From JBGOUV01 sp041477815 (lineage in GTDB: Bacteria > Acidobacteriota > Terriglobia > Bryobacterales > JACQDG01): 12,882 nucleotides of DNA. A program made the position numbers and the translations under genes. Below, piece by piece: positions 1-6,302 of this stretch. Where the stretch lies: positions 1 to 12,882 of the forward strand of contig JBGOUV010000188.1 of assembly GCA_041477815.1 (NCBI GenBank), in the 5' to 3' direction. Under the pieces are notes generated by a model. That model saw nothing but the letters and a program-made list of their open reading frames with translations. It was not told the origin of the DNA and did not search any database. The first letter of the stretch is position 1. The number at the start of each line of letters is the position of its first letter.

Positions 1-105
1 ATCGCCCAACACGGCGCCCTGGAGCCGGGAATCCCGCTGCTGGAAAAGCCCTTCACCGTGGAAGGCTTGGCCAGCAAGGTTCGCGAAGTCCTGGGGGCGG
101 TATAG
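1..105 (+). CDS. Response-regulator receiver domain protein, C-terminal end (5' truncated by window)
   Basis: The first 34 codons read in frame from base 1 to a TAG at 103-105 and end in LLEKPFTVEGLASKVREVLG. This is the usual last strand and helix of a CheY-like receiver: the conserved Lys-Pro-Phe follows strand 5 and an amphipathic helix 5 follows that. As the protein ends a few residues after helix 5, the receiver is C-terminal. The gene could be a hybrid histidine kinase ending in a receiver or a stand-alone receiver; the part needed to decide lies outside the window. Its 3' end faces the 3' end of the beta-barrel gene 52 bp away, so the two are convergent. Seen: sequence and motif. Known: the KPF signature of receivers. 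Confidence 0.75.
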   Translation: MAQHGALEPGIPLLEKPFTVEGLASKVREVLGAV

Positions 106-157
106 GGCGGCCCCTGGGGTGGCAGCCGGGCCCCCTGGACCAGCTGTGGTGTCAAAA

Positions 158-1252
158 CTAGCGCGAAGATCCCGGCGAAGCCGGGGAGGACGCTTCCGGA
201 ATCTCGGCCCAGGGTGTGCGAAAGCGCCAACTGACGCCCACGGTGACAGCTGCGGCAAGCTTGTGCCCGTTCCGTGCCCGGACGGTCGTAAGCCCGTTGG
301 CAAATGCATCCATGGATTTGGTCACCGCAAGAGACGCACCGCCCCCCAGGTCAACCAAACTCAGCCGGGAGATCCGATCATGGTTGAAAAGCTGGGACTG
401 AGTCAGATTGTTCGGAAAAACCCCCTCCACGTTGTCAATTCCGTTATGAGGGTGCAGCCACCCACCCAGGGCGAACAGGGTCAAACGTGGGGTTAGAAAA
501 TAACCAACTTGAAACTCCGTGTCGCTCCGTCTCGGGCGAAAGCTATCAGCCGGTTGACTGGCAGGGAGATTCAAGTTAGCGAACCGAAGCAGGTCGGCGT
601 TGTTCGCGGAGAGGCCGTTGACGCTTTGGGCCACGATGTACGTGTAGCGCCCCTGGAAAAAGGCGTTGGGCAAAACCGGATCCAGGCGCCGGCCGAAGTT
701 CATCCCCACGCGATACTCGCGCAGGCCAAATCCAATCGTGGAGTGCGCATAATGCTCGTACGCATGGCTGGGGATCACCAGTTGGAAGAATGGCGTCAGC
801 ATCAGGGGGCGCCTGCTGAGGGTGTACCGAACGTCGGTGCGGAAGTCCTGCAAAGTCCCATGGTAGGTTCCGTCATCGATGGGAAGCTGATGCGGCGACG
901 GACCTTCATATTTGCCCGCGATATAGGGCAGCCCGACTCTCACGGCCAGTTTGCCAGTCAGGGAGTAATCCACGTCCATGAGCACGCTGTTGAGGTGGAT
1001 CGGACCCTTATCGCTTGTTTCCCCCTTCGAGTACACGTGGAGGGCGAGGTAGCTGTGCTGGTAACTAAGGGTAACGGTTCCTTCTCCCTTGGGAAACAAC
1101 CAGGCTTGAGCGAGCAGGGGCGATGTCGCGGTCACGGCCAGAATGACCTTCGCTATCGTGTGGACCCAGCTCGTCTGGAAAGCGCGGGGATTCTCGGAGG
1201 CAGCCGGCGGCTCTATATGCGGCCCTTTCCCGAACCGGCCTTCAACTTCCAT
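158..1252 (-). CDS. Outer-membrane beta-barrel protein (transporter/MetA-like)
   Basis: A 364-residue exported protein. After a long polar N-region (about 31 residues) comes a hydrophobic stretch (about 32-47) ending LLAQA before W51, a plausible signal-peptidase I site. The rest is built of alternating short strands rich in Tyr, Phe, Gly and Arg (for example LAVRVGLPYIAG, FRTDVRYTL, GFGLREYRVGMNF, FQVGYFLTPRLTLFALGGW) and finishes with VTVGVSWRF plus a polar tail. This is the pattern of an outer-membrane beta-barrel, similar in feel to proteins annotated as transporter or phenol-degradation MetA-like porins. The substrate is unknown. The ATG at 1252 has a GAGG about 7 bases upstream, and no other usable start lies before the signal peptide. 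It overlaps the end of the upstream exported receiver-like gene by 40 bp, which suggests co-translation from one transcript. Family placement is inference. Confidence 0.7.
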   Translation of the reverse strand: MEVEGRFGKGPHIEPPAASENPRAFQTSWVHTIAKVILAVTATSPLLAQAWLFPKGEGTVTLSYQHSYLALHVYSKGETSDKGPIHLNSVLMDVDYSLTGKLAVRVGLPYIAGKYEGPSPHQLPIDDGTYHGTLQDFRTDVRYTLSRRPLMLTPFFQLVIPSHAYEHYAHSTIGFGLREYRVGMNFGRRLDPVLPNAFFQGRYTYIVAQSVNGLSANNADLLRFANLNLPASQPADSFRPRRSDTEFQVGYFLTPRLTLFALGGWLHPHNGIDNVEGVFPNNLTQSQLFNHDRISRLSLVDLGGGASLAVTKSMDAFANGLTTVRARNGHKLAAAVTVGVSWRFRTPWAEIPEASSPASPGSSR

Positions 1253-1740
1253 TGCATTGCCTCGTCGATGGTGGTGAGGTAGTGGCTGGTCTTGCCGGGT
1301 ACTCGCAGGACTCGCGGGAACTTCTTCGCTGCTGCCGCATCCTCGTTGCTGCCGCCCTCAGAAATCACCGGCAACACGGTTGGCCTCGAGGGGGACCCTT
1401 GCACCAGTTCTTCCAAGCCTTCAGCATCGCCGACATCGGTCATCACCAGGTCATATTTTCCCCGCTTCAGCGCTTCGTTAAGTTGCGGGCGATCCTGCAC
1501 GGTGGAAAGCTTATAGCCGGCTTGCTTCAGCGCTGGTTGCAACCGAGGATCCCGGACGGCCGACTTGGTGTTCGGTCCCAAGTAGATGAGGATGGACGCC
1601 GGGCGACCGCCAGCAACGGTCTGCTGGTAGCGGATTCCCCGGCCCAACGCCCGCACCTTGTCAGCGCAGGCCAGCGCGGAGGTTGTGGACAGATAGGCTG
1701 CGATCAGGGCCAATCCCAATGTTACCAATAACTTACGCAT
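1213..1740 (-). CDS. Exported protein with receiver-like (CheY-fold) domain
   Basis: A 175-residue protein. Residues 1-25 (MRKLLVTLGLALIAAYLSTTSALAC) form a signal peptide with an ALA cleavage site; the Cys right after it also leaves room for a lipoprotein reading. Residues 48-165 follow the strand-helix rhythm of a response-regulator receiver: strand 1 ASILIYLG, a helix, KYDLVMTDV with Asp102 where the phosphoacceptor sits, TVLPVIS with Ser127 at the switch position, then RVLRVPGK near the conserved Lys. The acidic pair that normally ends strand 1 is missing (YLGPN), so phosphotransfer is doubtful. I chose the ATG at 1740 because GGAGG lies 6 bases upstream (1747-1751) and the signal peptide begins there; a longer frame up to 1926 would run into the divergent kinase gene. 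First gene of a two-gene unit with the beta-barrel. Function unknown. Confidence 0.8.
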   Translation of the reverse strand: MRKLLVTLGLALIAAYLSTTSALACADKVRALGRGIRYQQTVAGGRPASILIYLGPNTKSAVRDPRLQPALKQAGYKLSTVQDRPQLNEALKRGKYDLVMTDVGDAEGLEELVQGSPSRPTVLPVISEGGSNEDAAAAKKFPRVLRVPGKTSHYLTTIDEAMQWKLKAGSGKGRI

Positions 1741-1746
1741 TAACAA

Positions 1747-1751
1747 CCTCC
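1747..1751 (-). promoter_or_regulatory. Ribosome binding site for the exported receiver-like gene
   Basis: On the minus strand GGAGG stands 6 bases before the ATG at 1740. This is what fixes the start at 1740 rather than at the farther in-frame codon at 1926. Confidence 0.75.
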
Positions 1752-1795
1752 AGCGGCACCGAATGCGTATGTCCGCTTCGTAACCAAACCTTACC

Positions 1796-1823
1796 TCTAT
1801 ACTGAGTGACTTGTCAAGGTCAA
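1796..1823 (-). promoter_or_regulatory. Candidate sigma70-like promoter for the exported receiver/beta-barrel pair
   Basis: On the minus strand TTGACC (1823-1818) and TATAGA (1801-1796) are separated by 16 bases, placing transcription start near 1789, about 48 bases before the ATG at 1740. A second, perfect -35-like hexamer TTGACA (1817-1812) overlaps the same place because the plus strand carries GTCAAG twice in tandem (1813-1824); its best -10 partner (TAAGGT) is poor. Assignment is by consensus match only. Confidence 0.4.
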
Positions 1824-1872
1824 GCGTTACATCACCGGCAAAAAGATCCTTCCTCAGCCTGGGACGGCAGCC

Positions 1873-1878
1873 TAGAAT
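1873..1878 (+). promoter_or_regulatory. Candidate -10 box for the Ser/Thr kinase gene
   Basis: TAGAAT matches the -10 consensus at five of six positions and lies 24 bases before the ATG at 1903. The -35 region at the right distance (1850-1855, TTCCTC) is weak, so an activator or another sigma factor might be involved. Low confidence. Confidence 0.3.
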
Positions 1879-1902
1879 GTCCAGAGCAGGGTGCCTGCTG
1901 GA

Positions 1903-4320
1903 ATGACTGGCCAAACCATCTCGCATTACCGCATTCTAGAGAAAGTGGGCGGCGGCGGTATGGGTGTGGTCTACAAGGCCGAGGACCTCAAGCTCGGCCG
2001 TACAGTGGCGGTCAAGTTCCTTTCCGAAGACCTTTCGCAGGATGGCCGGGCGCTGGAACGTTTCCAGCGGGAAGCACGCAGCGCTTCCGCTTTGAATCAT
2101 CCCAACATTTGCACCATTCACGAGGTGGACGAGCACGAAGGCAGGCATTTCATTGTGATGGAGCTTCTGGAGGGCGAGCCGCTGCACCACTGCATCGGTG
2201 GAAAGCCCCTCCAGACCGAGCTGGTTCTCGAAGTCGCCGTTCAGATTGCCGATGCTTTGAGAGCCGCGCACGGCAAGGGGATCGTACATCGTGACCTCAA
2301 GCCGCCCAATATCTTCCTGACCGGAGTCAAAGGACAGCCCCTGGGTCCCGGCATTCAGCTCAAGTTGCTGGATTTCGGGTTGGCGAAATTCTTGCCGGAG
2401 CCATCCGATGGTTCGACACCGCCGGACGCTGCCACGGTGGATCAGCTACTCAGCACCCCTGGAACAGTTTTCGGCACCGTGCCGTACATGAGCCCGGAAC
2501 AGGCTCTCGGCCGGGAGGTGGACCACCGCACGGATCTGTTTTCGCTGGGTGTCGTGCTCTACGAGATGACCACAGGCCGCCTGCCATTCTCGGGGGCCAC
2601 GGCGAGCGAAACCATCGTGCAGATCGTTCGCGATCCGCCCGAAACAATTTCCAGCCTGGTCCCGGAAGTCCCCGCGGAGCTGGAGCGCATCATTCGCAAG
2701 TGCCTGGAGAAAGATCCCGAGCGCCGGTATCAGACGGCTCGCGAGCTGCTCGTAGACGTGAAAAACCTGAAGCGGGATCTGGAGCAGTCCGGTCAAGCGT
2801 TGATCCCCTCGGCGGCGAGACCAGCCTCTCGGGTGCGCCGCTTCGCCTTTCCTGGACTGGCCGCCGCCGCGCTTTTGACGTTACTGGTGGCGGTCTACCT
2901 CGTCGGCTGGCGGAAGTGGCTGCCCTGGACGGCTGCGCCGGGACGAATCGAGTCGCTGGCGGTGTTGCCGCTGGCCAACCTCTCCGGCGACCCGGCCCAG
3001 GAATACTTTGCCGACGGGATGACCGACGCGCTCATCGCCGACCTGGCGCAAATCCGTGCCCTGCGGGTGATTTCCCGGACCTCGGTCATGCAATTCAAAG
3101 GTACCAGGAAGTCGCTGCCTGAAATCGCCCAACAGTTGCGAGTGGATGCCGTGGTGGAGGGCTCGGTGCTGCGCTCCGGCCAGCGCGTGCGGATCGCGGC
3201 GAAACTGATCCGGCCCGCCGGGGAGACGCAGCTTTGGGCCAGCACTTATGAGCGCGATCTGGGCGATATCCTCACCCTGCAGAACGAACTGGCCAGGACC
3301 ATCGCCGGCGAGATCCAGGTCCGCGTAACGGTGGAGGAGCAAGGACGCTTGGCTCGCGCGCGCAGCGTTCATCCCCAGGCTTTTGATGCCTACCTGAAAG
3401 GCTGGTATTTCTGGAGTCAGTTTACCGAAGAGACCTTCCGGAAGGGTATCGAGCAGTTCGAGGAGGCGATCCGGCTGGACCCGGGCTACGCCGCGGCCTA
3501 CGCCGGGCTGGCGGAAGGCTGGCAGGCCCTGAATTACATCGGCGCTGCGCCGTACGAAGAAGCGCGCCCCAAGGCGCTGGAGGCGGCGAGCAAGGCCCTC
3601 CAGCTTGACGACCAGCTCGCCGAGGCTCACGCCGTGATCTCTGTGATCCGGGCCATGGAGTGGGACTGGCCGGCAGCCGAGAAAGAATTCCGCAGGGCCA
3701 TCGAGCTGAATCCCGGCTTTGTGCAGGCTCATCTGTTCGCCACTACTCAACTGCGACATCTCGGCCGGCGGGAGGAGAGTATCGCCGAAGCCAAGCGCGC
3801 CCTGGAGTTGGATCCGCTGGCTTTGTTAAGTAACGGAGGCCTGTCTGACGCTTACCTCAGCGCCCGTCAGTACGACTCCACGATCCAGCAGTGTCGGAGG
3901 ACACTCGACCTGTACCCCAACCACTCCGAGTCGCACTACGAAATGGGATGGGCCTACGTCTACAAGCAGATGTACCAAGAGGGCATAGCGGAAATCGAGA
4001 AGAGCATTCAGCTCGATGGCGACGATCCCAACCTGTCCCCGGATCTGGCGTACATCTATGCTCTGCAGGGCAAAAAAGGCGAGACGCTGAAAATCCTGGA
4101 CCGTTTGCTGGAGCTCTCAAAACAGGTTCCGGTCTCGCCCGGCCACATGGGGCTGATCTACGTCAGCTTGGGGAAGAAGGACGAAGCTCTTACCTGGCTG
4201 GAAAAGGCCTACGAGCAGCACTCACCTATGATGCCCTGGCTGAAAGTGGACCCCAGGTTCGATCCTCTGCGAGAGGAACCGAGATTCCGTGAGCTGTTGC
4301 GGCGCGTCGGATTGCAGTGA
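1903..4320 (+). CDS. Membrane Ser/Thr protein kinase with TolB/FlgO-like and TPR domains
   Basis: An 805-residue Hanks-type kinase. Residues 9-285 are the catalytic domain: glycine loop GGGGMG (16-21), Lys38 in VAVKFL, catalytic loop HRDLKPPN (129-136), DFG at 157-159 and a GTVPYMSPEQ segment (191-200), so it should be active. A single membrane helix follows (about 316-335). Residues 348-472 resemble the TolB/FlgO-like module of adenylate-cyclase and kinase receptors (SLAVLPLANLSGD, YFADGMTDALIADL). From about 490 to 800 lie TPR repeats ending in the usual DPRFDPLREEPRFRELLRR tail. The kinase would be cytoplasmic, with the TolB-like and TPR parts outside as sensor or scaffold. I prefer the ATG at 1903 because MTGQTISHYRIL is the usual N-terminus of acidobacterial members; a GTG at 1891 in the same frame would add four residues and has an SD-like sequence too close. 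Divergent from the exported receiver-like gene; substrates unknown. Confidence 0.93.
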   Translation: MTGQTISHYRILEKVGGGGMGVVYKAEDLKLGRTVAVKFLSEDLSQDGRALERFQREARSASALNHPNICTIHEVDEHEGRHFIVMELLEGEPLHHCIGGKPLQTELVLEVAVQIADALRAAHGKGIVHRDLKPPNIFLTGVKGQPLGPGIQLKLLDFGLAKFLPEPSDGSTPPDAATVDQLLSTPGTVFGTVPYMSPEQALGREVDHRTDLFSLGVVLYEMTTGRLPFSGATASETIVQIVRDPPETISSLVPEVPAELERIIRKCLEKDPERRYQTARELLVDVKNLKRDLEQSGQALIPSAARPASRVRRFAFPGLAAAALLTLLVAVYLVGWRKWLPWTAAPGRIESLAVLPLANLSGDPAQEYFADGMTDALIADLAQIRALRVISRTSVMQFKGTRKSLPEIAQQLRVDAVVEGSVLRSGQRVRIAAKLIRPAGETQLWASTYERDLGDILTLQNELARTIAGEIQVRVTVEEQGRLARARSVHPQAFDAYLKGWYFWSQFTEETFRKGIEQFEEAIRLDPGYAAAYAGLAEGWQALNYIGAAPYEEARPKALEAASKALQLDDQLAEAHAVISVIRAMEWDWPAAEKEFRRAIELNPGFVQAHLFATTQLRHLGRREESIAEAKRALELDPLALLSNGGLSDAYLSARQYDSTIQQCRRTLDLYPNHSESHYEMGWAYVYKQMYQEGIAEIEKSIQLDGDDPNLSPDLAYIYALQGKKGETLKILDRLLELSKQVPVSPGHMGLIYVSLGKKDEALTWLEKAYEQHSPMMPWLKVDPRFDPLREEPRFRELLRRVGLQ

Positions 4321-4365
4321 GAGCGGAAAACTCTGCGTCTTGACCTCCCGGCCTGCGCGCACGCC

Positions 4366-4598
4366 GGCGCCGAATCGCTGACCTGGCCGAGCCCCTTTTT
4401 CAAATCAGGAAGGCGCCACGTTTCAGCCGCGGAGACGTTGATGTTGGTCTGTTCCAGCCGCCGGAAACCCTGGACTTCGACAGCGAGCTTGTACCAACCG
4501 GCTGGAAATCCAAAGAAGAAGCCACCCGCCTCGCTCGTGGTGGCGGGGCGTTCCGCGCCGGTGGCTAAACTGGTGAGACCGACATTGGCGCCCGCGGA
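4366..4598 (-). pseudogene. Remnant of a TonB-receptor-type carboxypeptidase-regulatory domain
   Basis: The 310-bp gap between the kinase stop and the recN stop is not empty. Read on the minus strand it encodes GANVGLTSLATGAERPATT, then SEAGGFFFGFPAGWYKLAVE and VQGFRRLEQTNINVSAAETW, ending RLPDLKKGLGQVSDS. This follows closely the N-terminal carboxypeptidase-regulatory-like domain of large acidobacterial TonB-dependent receptors (typically GANVTLTNLATG...TTNEAG...PGSYKLKVEAQGF...VGQVSES). The frame has a stop at 4601-4599 directly before the domain, no start codon with an SD, and runs out of similarity near 4366 with no receptor plug or barrel following. It is therefore a decayed fragment, not a gene. 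The rest of the gap shows only weak GC-rich hairpins and no clear terminator. Confidence 0.7.
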
Positions 4599-4630
4599 TC
4601 ACCGCGCCGCGAGCTCGGTACGGTCTAGTC

Positions 4631-6280
4631 TTACTCCTGCGCCGCAGCCAAAAGCTGCTTGGCTTGACTTAGGGCCTCCGGCGTAACCTGGGCGCCCGAC
4701 AACATGCGGGCCATTTCCTGGATTCTCTCTTCCGGGCCCAGTTCGGCGACCGTGGTGATCGTCCGGCCGGACTTCATCTGCTTGTCCACCGCATAGTGGT
4801 GATCGCCGAAGCCGGCGATCTGCGGCAGGTGGGTCACGCAGAGGACCTGATGGCTCCCAGCCAGGCGCTGCAGGCGCCGGCCGACGGCCTCCGCGGCGCG
4901 CCCTCCGATTCCGGCGTCGATCTCGTCAAAAACCAGGGTGCGCTGGAGCCGAGAGGCGGCGCCCGCTCCGGCCAGGCAGGTCTTCAGCGCCAGGGTGACG
5001 CGGGATAGCTCGCCTCCCGAGGCCACCAGCTCCAGGGGGCGGGGCGGCTCCCCCGGATTGGGCGAGACGAGAAACTCCACCCGGTCGAGGCCGTGAGCGG
5101 CCGGCTCGATCGTCTCAAAGGCCACTCGAAACCGCGTACGCTCCATGGCCAGGGCGGCCAACTCCTTTCCCACCGGCTTCTCCAGCTTCTGGGCGGCCTG
5201 ACGGCGGCGCTCGGACAGCTTGTTGGCCAGGTCCTGATACTCGGACGCCAGCCGGCGGTGTTCCTCTTCCAGGCGGCGCGCGGTCTCCTCGCTCGAATCC
5301 ATCTCCGCGATCTGAGCGCCCACCCGAGCGCCGAAGGCGATCACCTCTTCGAGCGAGGCGCCGTACTTGCGCTTCAGCTTTTCGACCAGCGCCAGGCGGT
5401 CCTCAATCTCGGCCAGCCGGCCGGGGCTGGCCTCCAGACGGTCCAGGTATTTGCGCAGCTCGAGCGCCGCTTCCTCCAGACCAATGCGCGCGCCGTGGAG
5501 GCTCTGCGCCAGGGTGGCGAACGCCGTGTCAAAGCGGGCCAAGTCTTCGAGAGCCCGGGCGGCGGACTTGATCTGGGCGGCGGCCGATGCCGGCGAGTCG
5601 TAGAGGGCTTCGTAGGCCCCGCCCGCCCCCTGCTGGATGCGGGCCAGGTTGGCCAGCACCCGCCGCTCCTCCTCGAGCCGGACGTCCTCGCCCGGTTGCA
5701 GGGCGGCCTGGGCGATTTCCTGGTGCTGGAACCGCCAGAGATCGAGCAGCCGGAGTTTCTCCTGTTCACTATGCCGCAGCGCTTCCAGGCGCCGGCCGGT
5801 CTCTCGCCAGACACCGAAGACCTGGGCCACCTGCTCTCGCAAGCCGGCGGCGCCGGCGAACTGATCGAGCATCTCGCGCTGGGTGTCGGCGGCGAACAGA
5901 TCCTGCTGCTCGTGCTGCCCGTGAATATCTCCCAGGGCCGGAGCCAGCTCGCGCAGCGCGGCGACGGTGGCCAGGCGGCCGTTCAGATAAACCCGGGACT
6001 TACCGTTGGCCAAAATGTCGCGCTCAATGACCAATTCGCCGTCTTCCAGCTCGACTCCCGGCGGCGCGGCCAGCTCGAACACGCCGGCCACCCGCGCCCG
6101 CTCCGCGCCCGTGCGAATCAACTCGGGCGACGCCCGCGCCCCCAGCAGCAGCGAGAAGGCGTCCACCAGGATCGATTTGCCGCTCCCGGTCTCTCCGGTC
6201 AGCAGATTCAACCCGCCATGAAAGACCACGCGCAGCTTCTCAATCACCGCGTAGTTTTCGATCTCGAGCTGGTGCAGCAT
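4631..6280 (-). CDS. recN: DNA repair protein RecN
   Basis: A 549-residue SMC-like ATPase of the usual RecN length. RecN acts in recombinational repair of double-strand breaks, binding single-stranded ends and holding DNA together for RecA. Visible motifs: N-terminus MLHQLEIENYAVIEKL, Walker A GETGSGKS (29-36), a coiled-coil middle (about 150-385) rich in Glu, Arg and Leu, ABC signature SGGELSR (about 421-427), Walker B LVFDEIDAGIGG (about 449-460) and the VTHLPQIA switch. The ATG at 6280 has no SD sequence; a TATAAT lies 7 bases upstream, so translation may be leaderless. It follows the large membrane protein gene by 22 bp on the same strand, so read-through from that operon is possible. All motifs are intact; nothing suggests decay. 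Confidence 0.97.
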   Translation of the reverse strand: MLHQLEIENYAVIEKLRVVFHGGLNLLTGETGSGKSILVDAFSLLLGARASPELIRTGAERARVAGVFELAAPPGVELEDGELVIERDILANGKSRVYLNGRLATVAALRELAPALGDIHGQHEQQDLFAADTQREMLDQFAGAAGLREQVAQVFGVWRETGRRLEALRHSEQEKLRLLDLWRFQHQEIAQAALQPGEDVRLEEERRVLANLARIQQGAGGAYEALYDSPASAAAQIKSAARALEDLARFDTAFATLAQSLHGARIGLEEAALELRKYLDRLEASPGRLAEIEDRLALVEKLKRKYGASLEEVIAFGARVGAQIAEMDSSEETARRLEEEHRRLASEYQDLANKLSERRRQAAQKLEKPVGKELAALAMERTRFRVAFETIEPAAHGLDRVEFLVSPNPGEPPRPLELVASGGELSRVTLALKTCLAGAGAASRLQRTLVFDEIDAGIGGRAAEAVGRRLQRLAGSHQVLCVTHLPQIAGFGDHHYAVDKQMKSGRTITTVAELGPEERIQEMARMLSGAQVTPEALSQAKQLLAAAQE

Positions 6281-6287
6281 CGCAACG

Positions 6288-6293
6288 ATTATA
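6288..6293 (-). promoter_or_regulatory. Possible -10 box of a recN promoter giving a leaderless mRNA
   Basis: On the minus strand TATAAT, a perfect -10 hexamer, ends 7 bases before the recN ATG at 6280. A transcript started from it would begin at or next to the A of the ATG. No SD sequence is present in the 22-bp gap, which fits a leaderless start, but the -35 region is poor (no TTGACA-like hexamer 15-19 bases upstream). It could be a chance match. Confidence 0.35.
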
Positions 6294-6302
6294 GCCGCCG
6301 GG

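Noticed and set aside
1741..1926. N-terminal extension of the exported receiver-like protein up to 1926
   Set aside because: It would cover the divergent promoter and the start of the kinase and would bury the signal peptide; the SD at 1747-1751 supports the ATG at 1740.
4593..4606. Inverted repeat CGCGG-ATCA-CCGCG after recN, considered as a terminator
   Set aside because: The stem is only five base pairs and no T-run follows in either direction.
4438..4686. Small plus-strand open frame of 82 codons in the gap before recN
   Set aside because: It is antisense to the receptor-domain remnant and the end of recN, with no SD; the protein-like signal is on the minus strand.
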